From Planctomycetota bacterium (lineage in GTDB: Bacteria > Planctomycetota > UBA1135 > GCA-002686595), in contig JACRIN010000038.1 of NCBI GenBank assembly GCA_016220085.1, positions 62,001 to 126,000 of the forward strand: a DNA stretch of 64,000 nucleotides, read 5' to 3'. Positions 1 through 8,203 of this stretch are shown here, in pieces. A program made the translations under genes and the position numbers. Numbering within the stretch: position 1 is the stretch's first letter; every line of letters begins with the position of its first letter. The notes under the pieces were generated by a model that saw nothing but the letters and a program-made list of their open reading frames with translations, did not search any database and was not told the origin of the DNA.

Positions 1-1
1 G

Positions 2-646
2 CACGGCACCGGCGGAATCGTCTCCGACGAGAAGGACGCGCACGAAGGCACCGTCTATGTCAGCGGCAGCAAGTTCGTCGGGAGCACCAAGGTCGCGCTG
101 CGGATGACCGGCGGCACCGCCGCGTTCTCGAGCTGCAGCTTCGCGCAACAGGTCAGCATCCAAGGCGTGCCGCGCTCCGAGAAAGCGCCGAGTCAACTCG
201 AGTTCGGCATGCAGGGCTGCAAAGGCGACAAGGAGGGCGTGTTCGGCGGCCTGCGCGTCGTCGGGATCAAAGAGGCGAACCTCGCGTTCAACGACCTCGC
301 CGGGACGGAGTGTCTGTTCTCCGACGTCGAGAAGCTCAAGCTCTACGGCAACAACGTGCGCGCCGAGCGCTGCGAGTTCGCGCAAACGAAGGCCGGCCGT
401 TTCGGCGGCACCGACATCGAGGCGGACGACTTTCGCGCGAAGCGCATCGTGCTCACCGCGCCGCCGAAACCCGGAGCGCCCGAGCGCGTCAAGTTCACGA
501 GCTGCTGGTTCGGCGGCGGCACCGACGCGAAAACGATCCGCGCCGAGCTCTTCGAGGACGCCGGCACCGACCCGAAGATCGGCGCGGTCGCCGAGCTGCA
601 GAAGGTGGTCGCGACGCCGGTGGGCATGGGCGGCGGGGCGCGGTGA
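2..646 (+). CDS. Partial right-handed beta-helix-like protein (3' end)
   Basis: The frame is open from base 2 to the stop at 644-646, so the gene begins outside the window; the first internal ATG is at 104 but the frame before it is also protein-like. The visible 214 residues are Gly- and Val-rich and show a recurring pattern of a short strand ending in an aromatic-Cys-x-Phe/Trp element (SSCSF, AERCEF, FTSCWF) roughly every 40-55 residues, as in right-handed parallel beta-helix proteins. No catalytic motif or signal is visible because the N-terminus is missing. It is probably an exported or surface protein, given its family look and the neighbours, but that is inference. A 15-bp tandem repeat starts at its stop codon. 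Confidence 0.6.
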   Translation, partial: HGTGGIVSDEKDAHEGTVYVSGSKFVGSTKVALRMTGGTAAFSSCSFAQQVSIQGVPRSEKAPSQLEFGMQGCKGDKEGVFGGLRVVGIKEANLAFNDLAGTECLFSDVEKLKLYGNNVRAERCEFAQTKAGRFGGTDIEADDFRAKRIVLTAPPKPGAPERVKFTSCWFGGGTDAKTIRAELFEDAGTDPKIGAVAELQKVVATPVGMGGGAR

Positions 647-795
647 GCTGCGGGGCGGAGAGCTGCGGTGCCGAGAGCTGTGGAGCGCAGCTCCATGGTG
701 CGGAGAGCTCTGGTGCTCAGAGTTCTGGTGCCGACCGATGCAGCGCTGAAGTCCACGGTGCCGCGCGCTCCGGTGCGATTCGAGTCGGTGCGGTC
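646..795. repeat. Degenerate 15-bp tandem repeat, about 10 units
   Basis: Ten consecutive 15-bp units run from the last base of the preceding stop codon, with a loose consensus agctcnggtgcngag. Units 1-3 and 5-6 are closest; units 7-10 are diverged. The period is a multiple of three, so each frame reads as a five-residue repeat (for example SCGAE on plus, xxxAL on minus), but no frame has a convincing start or known domain. It lies between two plus-strand genes. Confidence 0.75.
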
Positions 796-820
796 AGGCG
801 AGAGGCATTGAGGTGAGCGC

Positions 821-1201
821 GTGACCAGCGAACCCCCGTGGCTCGACGTCCCGGTGACGTTGAACGACACGCAGTTCCTGTGGCTGAACGCCGCGATGGA
901 GAGCGCGCGTCTGCCGTTGCGCTACACCGCGCTCGGCCCGGGCTCGAAGCGGCGCGCGAAGGTCGACTACGTCGTCCAGTTCCATCGCGACCACGCGCGC
1001 GCCTCGTGCCGTCTCTTCCGCGAGCTGATGAAGGTCCCCGACCCGTCGCAAGACACGCCGTTCACCGGCGCGTGCCCGGCGTGCGGCGCAGAGGCCGAGT
1101 CCGCCTGGGCGTGTCCGTCGTGCGGCCTGAGCTTCCGTTCAGGCACCGACGCGGACCACCCGCTGGTGCTGTTCCTCCGCGAGCACGGCGGCTACGACTG
1201 A
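821..1201 (+). CDS. Small zinc-ribbon protein
   Basis: This 126-aa protein starts at a GTG that follows an AGGTGAG-like ribosome site. The N-terminal 75 residues look globular and charged with no membrane segment. Residues about 84-102 hold two CxxC knuckles (CPACG and CPSCG, 14 residues apart), the layout of a one-zinc ribbon. The C-terminal 25 residues are acidic and hydrophobic. The family is not recognised; small ribbon proteins often bind nucleic acid or protein partners, but nothing here shows which. No operon partner is close: the next gene starts 150 bp downstream. Confidence rests on the CxxC pair and the start site. Confidence 0.6.
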   Translation: MTSEPPWLDVPVTLNDTQFLWLNAAMESARLPLRYTALGPGSKRRAKVDYVVQFHRDHARASCRLFRELMKVPDPSQDTPFTGACPACGAEAESAWACPSCGLSFRSGTDADHPLVLFLREHGGYD

Positions 1202-1351
1202 CGTTCGTTGCTGGATTGTGCCGGACGTCCTCCCGCGCGGCCGGTGGCGGTGTCGAGAGCTGACTTGGCGGGCGTCGCGAGCTCGTTCGCTCGGGCGTAA
1301 CCACGCCCGGAGCGACTCGTCGAGCGCGGCTTCGGAGTTTCGGGTGACGTC

Positions 1352-3415
1352 GTGGCGAGCCGGGTCAAGGTGCCGGTGGAGTACACCAGCGTGAACACGA
1401 GTCTTCGATCGGCGCGAGGTCGGCTGCTCGGTTCGCTCCTCGGGCTACCGCTGTTCGCGGCGATCGCGGGAGCGCGCGCGATCGGAGGCGAGCGCTACGC
1501 CGAGCGATTGGCCACCGCCTTTCGAGCGCTCGACGCCGACGAGCTCGATTCCGCGCACGCCGAGTTCGCTCGTTGCTTGGAGCTCAGGCCGCGCAACGCG
1601 AACTGTGCCTACACGCTTGCGTGCGTCGCGGCGAGACGCGCTCAGACCCGCGCGAGCCTCGACTGGTTGGCGAAGGCGGTCGAGTGGGGGTACGACGACG
1701 CCGACGTGGCGGAGTGGGACACCGTCTTCGCCACGCTCCGCGGCGAAACGAGTTTTCGCGTCGCCGTCGCGGCGATGCGATCCGCCGCGGCGCTTCGGCC
1801 GGATACGGGCACGCGCGTGTTGCTCCAACCCGTGCTCGAGCGGATTCCGAGCCGATCGGTGCATGAGCCGTGTGCGTCGGGCGATGGTGCTGTCGTCGTC
1901 GGCGCGTTCGAACTCGAGTCGACGGCTGGACGGCATTCGATCGCCGCGTTCGACACTCGCACGGGCGCGACTCTCGCCGACTTCGACCTACCGGAGAGCA
2001 CCGCGTCGCTTCAACTCGCGCGGGACCAGGGCGGCGACGTGCGCGTGTTCACCCTCGAGGGCGCGACGTTGCGCGCGCGCGATGCACTCACCGGACAGGT
2101 CGTCGGCGAATGGGCGTTCGGCGAGCTCGTCGCGACCGCGGACGACGCGCGCTACGCGTTCGATGTCGCGCCTGGCGCACGCGCCGCGTTGTTCGAGGGC
2201 AGTGACCGGCGCCGCGCGCTGGTGGAGCTGGAGTCGCGCAAGGTCCTTGCGCGGTTCGAAGGCTCCAGGCACCCGGGCCGCGCGACGAAGTGGAGCGACG
2301 ATGGCGCGTTGCTCGCGCTCGACGACGAGCCCGCCGCGGTGCGCGTTTACCGTGCGAGCACCGGCGCTCCGATCGGTGCGTCGATCCGCACGTCTGAACT
2401 GCCCGACGTCGTGGAGGCAATCGGCTTGTCGAACGACGGTGCTCTCGTTGCGTTGACCGGCGGAAACCGTGTGTACGTCTTCGACGCGTCGACGGGCGCG
2501 CGTGCACACGTGTTCGAGATCCAGTCGACATCCGACGGCCAACGTTCGTTCTGGGTCCAGTTCCAGCCAGGCGGGAAGGATCTCGTCGCGACGTTGAGCG
2601 CGAGCGGGACGATCGCGTGCTGGGACCTCGAGTCGGGCCTGTTGCGTTGGCAGACCGAAGAGCTCGGCGGCAACTGGAGCCGCCTACGCGCGAGCTACGA
2701 CACCAGCGGGACGCGCGTGTTCGTTTCGGGCATGCTCTACGGGCACGTGCTCACGGCGAACGAAGGCGCCGTCGCGACGGACCTCTTTACGTGGGGTCTT
2801 GCCTCGTTGGACCCGCTTTCGAAGCACGGCGGAGCGATCGCTTTGGACAAGCACGGGCTTGCGGTTCTGCAGGGCGAGCAGTTCGAGAGCGTCAGTCGCT
2901 TCTATCCTGCCGGCTTGCACGATTGGCTCGTCGTCACGGACGCGGACTACTGCACAGGCAACGGAGCTGCGCTGGAGGTCACGCAGGTCACCGTGCCGGG
3001 CCACACGCTTCCGCTGTCGTGCTACGCCGCGATCTGCTTCGATCCGAAGCGTGTGCGCGCCGCATTGAGCGGAGTTCCCGTTCGACCGAACCGCTTCCCG
3101 GCACCGCCGGTGCTCGCGCTCGTCGGCGATGCAACGCGCCGAGTCGCGGCGGACGCCGAGCGAGTCGAGTTCGAAGTCGACGTGCAGGACGCACGCGGGT
3201 TCCTCGGCTGCGAAGCCGAGCTCGACGGGTCGAACCTCGACGCGGAGCTCTCGCCGCTCTTCACTGAGCTCGGCGCGACACCGATCGTTCGGCGGTTGCG
3301 CATGTCGCTGGCACTTCCGCCCGCGCGGGGCGAGTTCGAACTACGGCTCTCTGCGGTAGGCGTCTCGGGAGTCTCGAGCCGACCCGTTCGCGTACGCATC
3401 GAACGCGCCCACTGA
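1352..3415 (+). CDS. Exported/membrane-anchored TPR plus beta-propeller protein
   Basis: The product is 687 aa from a GTG start. Residues about 25-45 form a hydrophobic segment (GSLLGLPLFAAIAGA) that could be a signal anchor. Residues 50-105 contain TPR-like helices with the typical Ala/Leu/Pro spacing (ELRPRNANCAYTLA). Residues 150-500 contain repeated blade-like units (strand, D-x-x-T/S-G, strand: FDTRTGA, RDALTGQ, YRASTGA, FDASTGA, WDLESG), which is a WD40/PQQ-type beta-propeller. The last 170 residues look like one or two beta-sandwich domains. No enzyme motif is visible. It could be a scaffold or sensor outside the cytoplasm. It converges with the ABC permease operon, 21 bp away. Confidence 0.75.
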   Translation: MASRVKVPVEYTSVNTSLRSARGRLLGSLLGLPLFAAIAGARAIGGERYAERLATAFRALDADELDSAHAEFARCLELRPRNANCAYTLACVAARRAQTRASLDWLAKAVEWGYDDADVAEWDTVFATLRGETSFRVAVAAMRSAAALRPDTGTRVLLQPVLERIPSRSVHEPCASGDGAVVVGAFELESTAGRHSIAAFDTRTGATLADFDLPESTASLQLARDQGGDVRVFTLEGATLRARDALTGQVVGEWAFGELVATADDARYAFDVAPGARAALFEGSDRRRALVELESRKVLARFEGSRHPGRATKWSDDGALLALDDEPAAVRVYRASTGAPIGASIRTSELPDVVEAIGLSNDGALVALTGGNRVYVFDASTGARAHVFEIQSTSDGQRSFWVQFQPGGKDLVATLSASGTIACWDLESGLLRWQTEELGGNWSRLRASYDTSGTRVFVSGMLYGHVLTANEGAVATDLFTWGLASLDPLSKHGGAIALDKHGLAVLQGEQFESVSRFYPAGLHDWLVVTDADYCTGNGAALEVTQVTVPGHTLPLSCYAAICFDPKRVRAALSGVPVRPNRFPAPPVLALVGDATRRVAADAERVEFEVDVQDARGFLGCEAELDGSNLDAELSPLFTELGATPIVRRLRMSLALPPARGEFELRLSAVGVSGVSSRPVRVRIERAH

Positions 3416-3436
3416 GAACGGCCCGAACCGCGACGC

Positions 3437-4300
3437 CTACTGCTTGATCGTGCCGAACGTCATCCCGCGCAGCAGGTGACGACGCACCAGCACCGTGAAG
3501 AGCACGATCGGCGCCACGAAGATCAGCGCGCCCGCCGCGATCTGAGGCCACGGCATGCCGGCGATGTTGCCTTGGAGTCCGGCGAAGTACGCGGGCACCG
3601 TCGTCGCGCCCGACGCGTTGAGCGTCATCGCGAAGCCGTACTCGTTCCACGCCGAGATCAGACAGAACACCGCGGTCACCGCCATGCCCGTGCGCGCTTC
3701 GGGCAGGATGATCTTGCGGAACGCGGCGAGGCGCGAGTAGCCGTCGACCAACGCCGCTTCCTCGAACGCGCGCGGGATCTCGTCGATGAAGCCTTTCATC
3801 AGCCACACCGACAGCGACAGGTTGAACACGGTGTAGAGCACGATCAACCCGAGGTGCGTGCCTTGCAGATCGAGCGTGCGAGACATGATCAGCACCGGCA
3901 CGACGACCGCGAGCGGCGGCATGAAGCGCGTCGACAGGATGAAGAAGAGCCAGTCCTTCTTGGCGCGGAACTCGAAACGCGAGAAGCCGTACGCGGCGGC
4001 GGTGCCGAGCGCGACCGCGGCGAGCGTGCTCGCGAGACCGATGATCAGGCTGTTGCCGAGATGCTCCAGAAAGCTCGCCTGCGCGCCCGCGTGCACTTGG
4101 CCGAGCTCGGCGTAGCTCTCCAACGTCGCGCCGAACGTCAACGCGCGCGGATCGTCGCTCGCTTCCAGCGTCGGCACGAAGTTCGGATGCAGCCGGATCG
4201 TGTCGTCGCGCGTCTTGAACGACGACAACGCCATCCACGCGAGCGGCAGCGTCGCCACCAGCAGGTAGAGGCCGATCACGAGCCTGCGGACCCAGTTCAC
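3437..4300 (-). CDS. Sugar ABC transporter permease, MalG type
   Basis: This 287-aa inner-membrane protein has six predicted hydrophobic segments and the cytoplasmic EAA loop near residues 185-205 (EEAALVDGYSRLAAFRKIIL then P), which docks on the ATPase. The N-terminus (VNWVRRLVIGLYLLVATLPL) is typical of the MalG/carbohydrate CUT1 subfamily. The GTG start overlaps the upstream permease stop by four bases (GTGA), so translation is coupled and the two form a heterodimer. No ATPase lies in the window; the nearest candidate binding protein is at 19109-20455. The substrate cannot be told from the sequence; the family imports oligosaccharides, polyols or glycerol phosphate. Confidence 0.92.
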   Translation of the reverse strand: MNWVRRLVIGLYLLVATLPLAWMALSSFKTRDDTIRLHPNFVPTLEASDDPRALTFGATLESYAELGQVHAGAQASFLEHLGNSLIIGLASTLAAVALGTAAAYGFSRFEFRAKKDWLFFILSTRFMPPLAVVVPVLIMSRTLDLQGTHLGLIVLYTVFNLSLSVWLMKGFIDEIPRAFEEAALVDGYSRLAAFRKIILPEARTGMAVTAVFCLISAWNEYGFAMTLNASGATTVPAYFAGLQGNIAGMPWPQIAAGALIFVAPIVLFTVLVRRHLLRGMTFGTIKQ

Positions 4301-5169
4301 GCGGGCCTCCGTTGCAAGCTCTCCATGTAGCGCGTGAACACCGTCGCCACCGCGATCACGATCACCAGCACCAGACACGCGAACGCGCTGCCCAGGCCGA
4401 GCTTCCCGTCGCGGAACGTCACCTGGTAGAGCAGCGTCGACAACGTCTGCGTGTTCTCGTCGTTCGGTCCGGTGATCGCCATCACGAGATCGAACTGCTT
4501 GAGCGCGTCGGTGGTGCGCAAGAGCACCGCGAGGCCCAAGAGCGGCGCGCACAACGGCAACGTGATCCGGCGGAACACGGTCCACGCGCTCGCGCGATCG
4601 ATCTCGGCTGCTTCGTAGATCGACGGCGGGATCGAATTCAGTCCCGCGAGCGCGATCAGCACCATGAACGGCGTCCACATCCACACGTCGATCAACAGCA
4701 TCGACACGAACTTCAGCCACCCCTCGGTCAGCCACTGCGGTTGGCCGAGCCCGAGCGCGCCGAGCGTCTGGTTCAGGATCCCGTAGTTGCCGTTCAAGAT
4801 CAGGTTCCAGAAGAGCCCCATCACCGCGGGCGACAGCATCATCGGGACGAGCAACGTCGTCATCACGACCGTCTTGCCCTCGAAGTCGCGCTTCAGCGCG
4901 AGCGCGACGCAGAAGCCGAGCACGAGCTCGAGCGAGACCGCGCACAGCACGAACAGCGCCGTCAGCCGCAGCGACTGCGCGAACTGCGGGTCGGAGAAGA
5001 CGCGCCCGAAGTTCACGCCGCCGACGCCGCGGGTCTCGCCGCCGACGAGCTGGGCGTTCGTGAAGCTCAGCGCGACGTTGTAGAAGAGCGGGAAGACGTT
5101 GAACGCGACCAGCAGGATCAACGTCGGGGCCACGAAGGCCCACTTCAGTCCGCGGCGCTCGCTCTGCAT
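4297..5169 (-). CDS. Sugar ABC transporter permease, MalF type
   Basis: This 290-aa inner-membrane permease has about six membrane spans and an EAA loop around residues 190-215 (YEAAEIDRASAWTVFRRITL then P). The frame is open further upstream, but the start at 5169 is chosen because a strong AGGTAGGAG ribosome site lies eight bases before that ATG; the longer frame would add 29 residues of poor quality. Its last codon overlaps the GTG of the MalG-type partner. The pair matches carbohydrate uptake transporters (CUT1), which normally have a binding lipoprotein and a MalK-type ATPase; neither is adjacent. It is transcribed away from the secreted protein at 5298. Confidence 0.92.
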   Translation of the reverse strand: MQSERRGLKWAFVAPTLILLVAFNVFPLFYNVALSFTNAQLVGGETRGVGGVNFGRVFSDPQFAQSLRLTALFVLCAVSLELVLGFCVALALKRDFEGKTVVMTTLLVPMMLSPAVMGLFWNLILNGNYGILNQTLGALGLGQPQWLTEGWLKFVSMLLIDVWMWTPFMVLIALAGLNSIPPSIYEAAEIDRASAWTVFRRITLPLCAPLLGLAVLLRTTDALKQFDLVMAITGPNDENTQTLSTLLYQVTFRDGKLGLGSAFACLVLVIVIAVATVFTRYMESLQRRPA

Positions 5170-5297
5170 CGGGCGTACTCCTACCTCGCGGAGGCGTACG
5201 TTGACCAGCGCACGTCGCGTCGGATTGTGGATTTCGGGAGGGAGGTCGACGATCACGTTCGATCCGCAGGCCTCTTCTTCGAAAGGCAGGTCCGCTC

Positions 5298-7064
5298 ATG
5301 CAAGCTCCTCGAACGTCTCCGATCGTCCGACGCACTGGGGTGCGTTCCGCGGGAATCGCGCTCGCTTCGTTCGCGAGCGCCTCGGTCGCCGCCGGCCAGG
5401 CCACGTGCCCGACGATCACGGCGTCGACCTCGTTCTCGGGCGGTCCGTCGAACTACCACAGCGGCCAGCCCTTTCTTTCGCCCGACGCACGCTGGCTGGT
5501 CTTCATCACCGGCGCGACCGACGTCGTCGCGGGCGATGCGAACGGTCCGATCTGGGACGTGGTGTTGATCGATCGGTCCACCGGCGCTCGATCGATCGCG
5601 ATGCGCAACGCGCTCGGCGTTCAACCCGACGGAGACGGCCTCTTTCCGCGCATCTCGGACGACGGGCGCTATGTCTCCTGCTTGTCACTCGCGACCAACT
5701 TGGTCATCGGCGACACCAACGGCACGTACGACTACTTCGTGCGCGATCTACAGACCGGCGTGGTCGAGCGCGCGACGGTCGGCGCGAGCGGTTCGGAGGC
5801 GTCGTACGTCTTCGCGGCCTCCATCTCTGGCAACGGTCGCGTCGTCGCGTTCACGTCGGACGATCCGACTCTGGTCCCGGGCGACAGCAACGGGCTCTTC
5901 GACGTGTTCGTGCGCGACCTCGATGCCGGGACCACGGTGCGCGTGCTCGGCGTCGGCGGAGTCGACCCGAACGACCAGACGCTCTACGTCGGGCCGATGT
6001 CGTTCGACGGCCGACACACGTCGTTCGGAACCGGCGCCTCGAACCTGGTCGCGTTCGACCCGTGCCCGACCGAAGACGTGTTCCTCTTCGATCGCACGAC
6101 CGGAGCGTGCGAGGCGCTCAGCGTCAACGCGCTCGGCGTGACCGTCGGCGGCACCGGCGAGTGGTTGGCGATGACACCTGACGCACGCTTCGTCGCGTTC
6201 CCGGGCGAGGACGCGTTGGTGTCGGGCGACGTCAACGGCCATTGGGACGTGGTCGTCCGCGACCGCGCCACCGGCACGAACGAGGTCGCGAGCGTCGGCA
6301 ACGGCGGCACGCCGGCGGATGCTTGGTCGGTCGAGCCCGTGATCTCGAACGACGGTCGATTCGTCGGGTTCACCTCGGCGGCCTCCAACCTGACCGCGAA
6401 CTCCCCGGCCGGGTTCAGCACCATCCACCTCTACCGGCGCGACCGGCTGCTCGGCACGACGGTCACCGTCGACGTCAGCTCGCAGGGCAAGTTGGCGAAG
6501 CTCGGCTCCGCGCAGCCGACGTGGTCCGGCGACGGAAGGACGATCGTGTTCACCAGCGGCGACATCGATCTTGCGCCGAACGCGGCACCGGGTTTCGGCA
6601 GCGTCTTCCTGCGCGATTGCACCGCAGCGGGCCCGGTCGTCTACTGCACGGCGAAGCAGAACAGCGCCGGTTGCACACCGACGTTGTCGTTCAGCGGAAC
6701 CCCGAGCGCGAGCGCCGGCAGCGGCTTCGAGGTGCGCGTCGATCAGGTGCTCAACCAGAAGGTCGGCATGCTCGTCTACAGCTTGCACGGACCGCGCGGC
6801 GTCCCGTTCGCCGGCGGACTGCTGTGCGTCGACGCGCCGATGTTGCGGGGCGCGGTGCAGACCAGCGGTGGCTCGGTGCCACCGGCGATCGATTGCAGCG
6901 GCAGCTACGTCGTCGACTTCAACGCGTTCGTCGCCTCGGGCGTGAACCCCGCGTTGCAGGCGGGCGAGCTCGTGTGGTGCCAGCAATGGAGCCGCGACCC
7001 GGGCTTCGCGCCGCCGCAAGACGTCGGGTTGAGCCAGGCGCTCTGGTTCCAGCTCGAGCCGTAG
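5298..7064 (+). CDS. Secreted WD40-like (PD40/TolB-type) beta-propeller protein
   Basis: The product is 588 aa with an N-terminal signal peptide ending near residue 33 (FASASVAAGQA). Residues 40-445 hold seven or eight repeats of the type 'SxDGRYVxFxSxATNLVxGDTNGxxDxFVRDL', the WD40-like PD40 propeller found in TolB and many secreted planctomycete proteins. Residues 450-588 form a separate domain opening with YCTAKQNSAGC; the same domain ends the protein at 10614-12809, so it may be a retention or secretion module. No catalytic residues are evident. The RBS is weak (AAAGG about 11 bases upstream). It is transcribed divergently from the ABC permeases with a shared 128-bp gap. Confidence 0.85.
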   Translation: MQAPRTSPIVRRTGVRSAGIALASFASASVAAGQATCPTITASTSFSGGPSNYHSGQPFLSPDARWLVFITGATDVVAGDANGPIWDVVLIDRSTGARSIAMRNALGVQPDGDGLFPRISDDGRYVSCLSLATNLVIGDTNGTYDYFVRDLQTGVVERATVGASGSEASYVFAASISGNGRVVAFTSDDPTLVPGDSNGLFDVFVRDLDAGTTVRVLGVGGVDPNDQTLYVGPMSFDGRHTSFGTGASNLVAFDPCPTEDVFLFDRTTGACEALSVNALGVTVGGTGEWLAMTPDARFVAFPGEDALVSGDVNGHWDVVVRDRATGTNEVASVGNGGTPADAWSVEPVISNDGRFVGFTSAASNLTANSPAGFSTIHLYRRDRLLGTTVTVDVSSQGKLAKLGSAQPTWSGDGRTIVFTSGDIDLAPNAAPGFGSVFLRDCTAAGPVVYCTAKQNSAGCTPTLSFSGTPSASAGSGFEVRVDQVLNQKVGMLVYSLHGPRGVPFAGGLLCVDAPMLRGAVQTSGGSVPPAIDCSGSYVVDFNAFVASGVNPALQAGELVWCQQWSRDPGFAPPQDVGLSQALWFQLEP

Positions 7065-7112
7065 CTCGCGGCTCGTCTCGCGGCGCGAGCTGCGAGACCC
7101 GCGGAGCTTCAA

Positions 7113-7136
7113 AGCCGCGCTCGCTCGGGCGCGGCT
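7113..7136. terminator. Hairpin between convergent genes
   Basis: A perfect 8-bp stem (AGCCGCGC/GCGCGGCT) with an 8-base loop sits between the stop at 7064 and the convergent stop at 7152. It is followed on the plus strand by CGTCGTTTCG and preceded by AAA, so it could serve both strands as a weak intrinsic terminator. Confidence 0.5.
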
Positions 7137-7151
7137 CGTCGTTTCGATCGG

Positions 7152-7790
7152 TCAGAGCCCGTAGCTCACCGAGCCGGTGCCCGGGATGTACACGTAGCCG
7201 GCGGAGTTGTCCGCGTTCGAGTTGCCGGCGCCGTAGCGCGAGCTCCAGTAGTTGTCGTTGCTCCCGCCGCCGCCGCCGCTCGCCGCGCCGGCCGCGAGGT
7301 TGCCGAGCGCTTGCTCGACGCCCTCGTGTCCGTAGTTGCCGAGCGCATCGATCCAGTAGCGGCCGGGCAGCACTTGGACGCCGAGCAGCCGCGAGACGAA
7401 CGCCCACTCGGCGACCGGGAGCTCGCGTCCGTTGACGACCACGCCGGTGTTCCCGTTGGACGCGTCGCGAGGCACCGCGCCAAGGTCGTGACCGGCGAGG
7501 AGGAACCCGCCGATGCCCTGACCGAGCACGCCGATCGCGCCCGAGCGGGAGTCGTACCAGTACGCGCCCGGCGGGAGCGCTTGCCCGTAGGTCTGTTGGA
7601 ACGCTGCGAGGTCGGCGGCGCTCTGCGCGTGCCCATTGATCGAGACCGCGGGGCTCGGAACCACGGGCGTGTTCGCGACCGAATCGGGCTCGTCGGCGGG
7701 CGCGAGCGTGAAGTCGCGGTCGGTGCTGGAGCAGGCGGCGAGCAGGGTGAGGCTGAGGGCGAGCGCGGGGAGCAGTCGGGTCGGTTGCAT
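7152..7790 (-). CDS. Hypothetical lipoprotein
   Basis: This 212-aa protein has a classic lipoprotein signal: MQPTRLLPALALSLTLLAAC with Cys20 as the lipidation site. The mature part repeats a short unit twice: a buried strand, 'LPPG.YWYD..SGAIG' (about 88-105) and 'LPGRYWIDALGNYG' (about 150-165), an arrangement like small beta domains in bacterial surface proteins. Near the C-terminus is a Gly/Ser/Asn-rich flexible stretch (GGGGGSNDN). A GGAG ribosome site lies about seven bases before the ATG. Function is unknown; it should sit in a lipid-anchored location. It is divergent from the propeller gene at 8204. Confidence 0.75.
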   Translation of the reverse strand: MQPTRLLPALALSLTLLAACSSTDRDFTLAPADEPDSVANTPVVPSPAVSINGHAQSAADLAAFQQTYGQALPPGAYWYDSRSGAIGVLGQGIGGFLLAGHDLGAVPRDASNGNTGVVVNGRELPVAEWAFVSRLLGVQVLPGRYWIDALGNYGHEGVEQALGNLAAGAASGGGGGSNDNYWSSRYGAGNSNADNSAGYVYIPGTGSVSYGL

Positions 7791-8203
7791 GGCGTTCTCC
7801 GTGGGGGTTCACGGGCTCGAAAGCGGCTCGCGCGCCCGCGCAACGCCAAAAAAGCCGGCGGTCGGGCGGTCTGACTGCCTCTCATCGCTGTGCCACGGGC
7901 GGGGCAAGTTCGTGCGCGGCAAGGCGTTGCACCCGAATCCGAGCCTCGCGGCGCGCGCTCCGAGAGCTGCGCCGCTCGTTGGCCGCCGTGGCGCGCCGTC
8001 GCCGCCGCCGTCGCGCCCCCGCACCGCCGCCGACGCTCCGCCGAGGCGCATCCTCGCCCCGGAGTCCGGAACCGACACCCTCCGCGCGAGCCCAGCGATG
8101 CGAGCCAGTCTCGTTGAACCACGGATCCCAAGAGGCGCGTATCGTGGACCGAGGGCCTGCGCCGCGGGCTCCGCCGGTCGTCCCCCTGTCCGAGGAGATT
8201 CCC
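7791..8203. other. Divergent intergenic region (413 bp)
   Basis: This gap separates two outward-reading genes and should contain both promoters. A TATCGT hexamer at 8140-8145 has a TTGAAC hexamer at 8114-8119, but the 20-bp spacing is longer than ideal. A GAGGAG ribosome site for the plus gene lies at 8192-8197. Otherwise the region is GC-rich with no coding signal I trust. Confidence 0.35.

Noticed and set aside
646-816. Pentapeptide-repeat protein encoded by the 15-bp repeat
   Set aside because: No frame shows the A(D/N)Lxx pattern with a proper start, and units decay rapidly.
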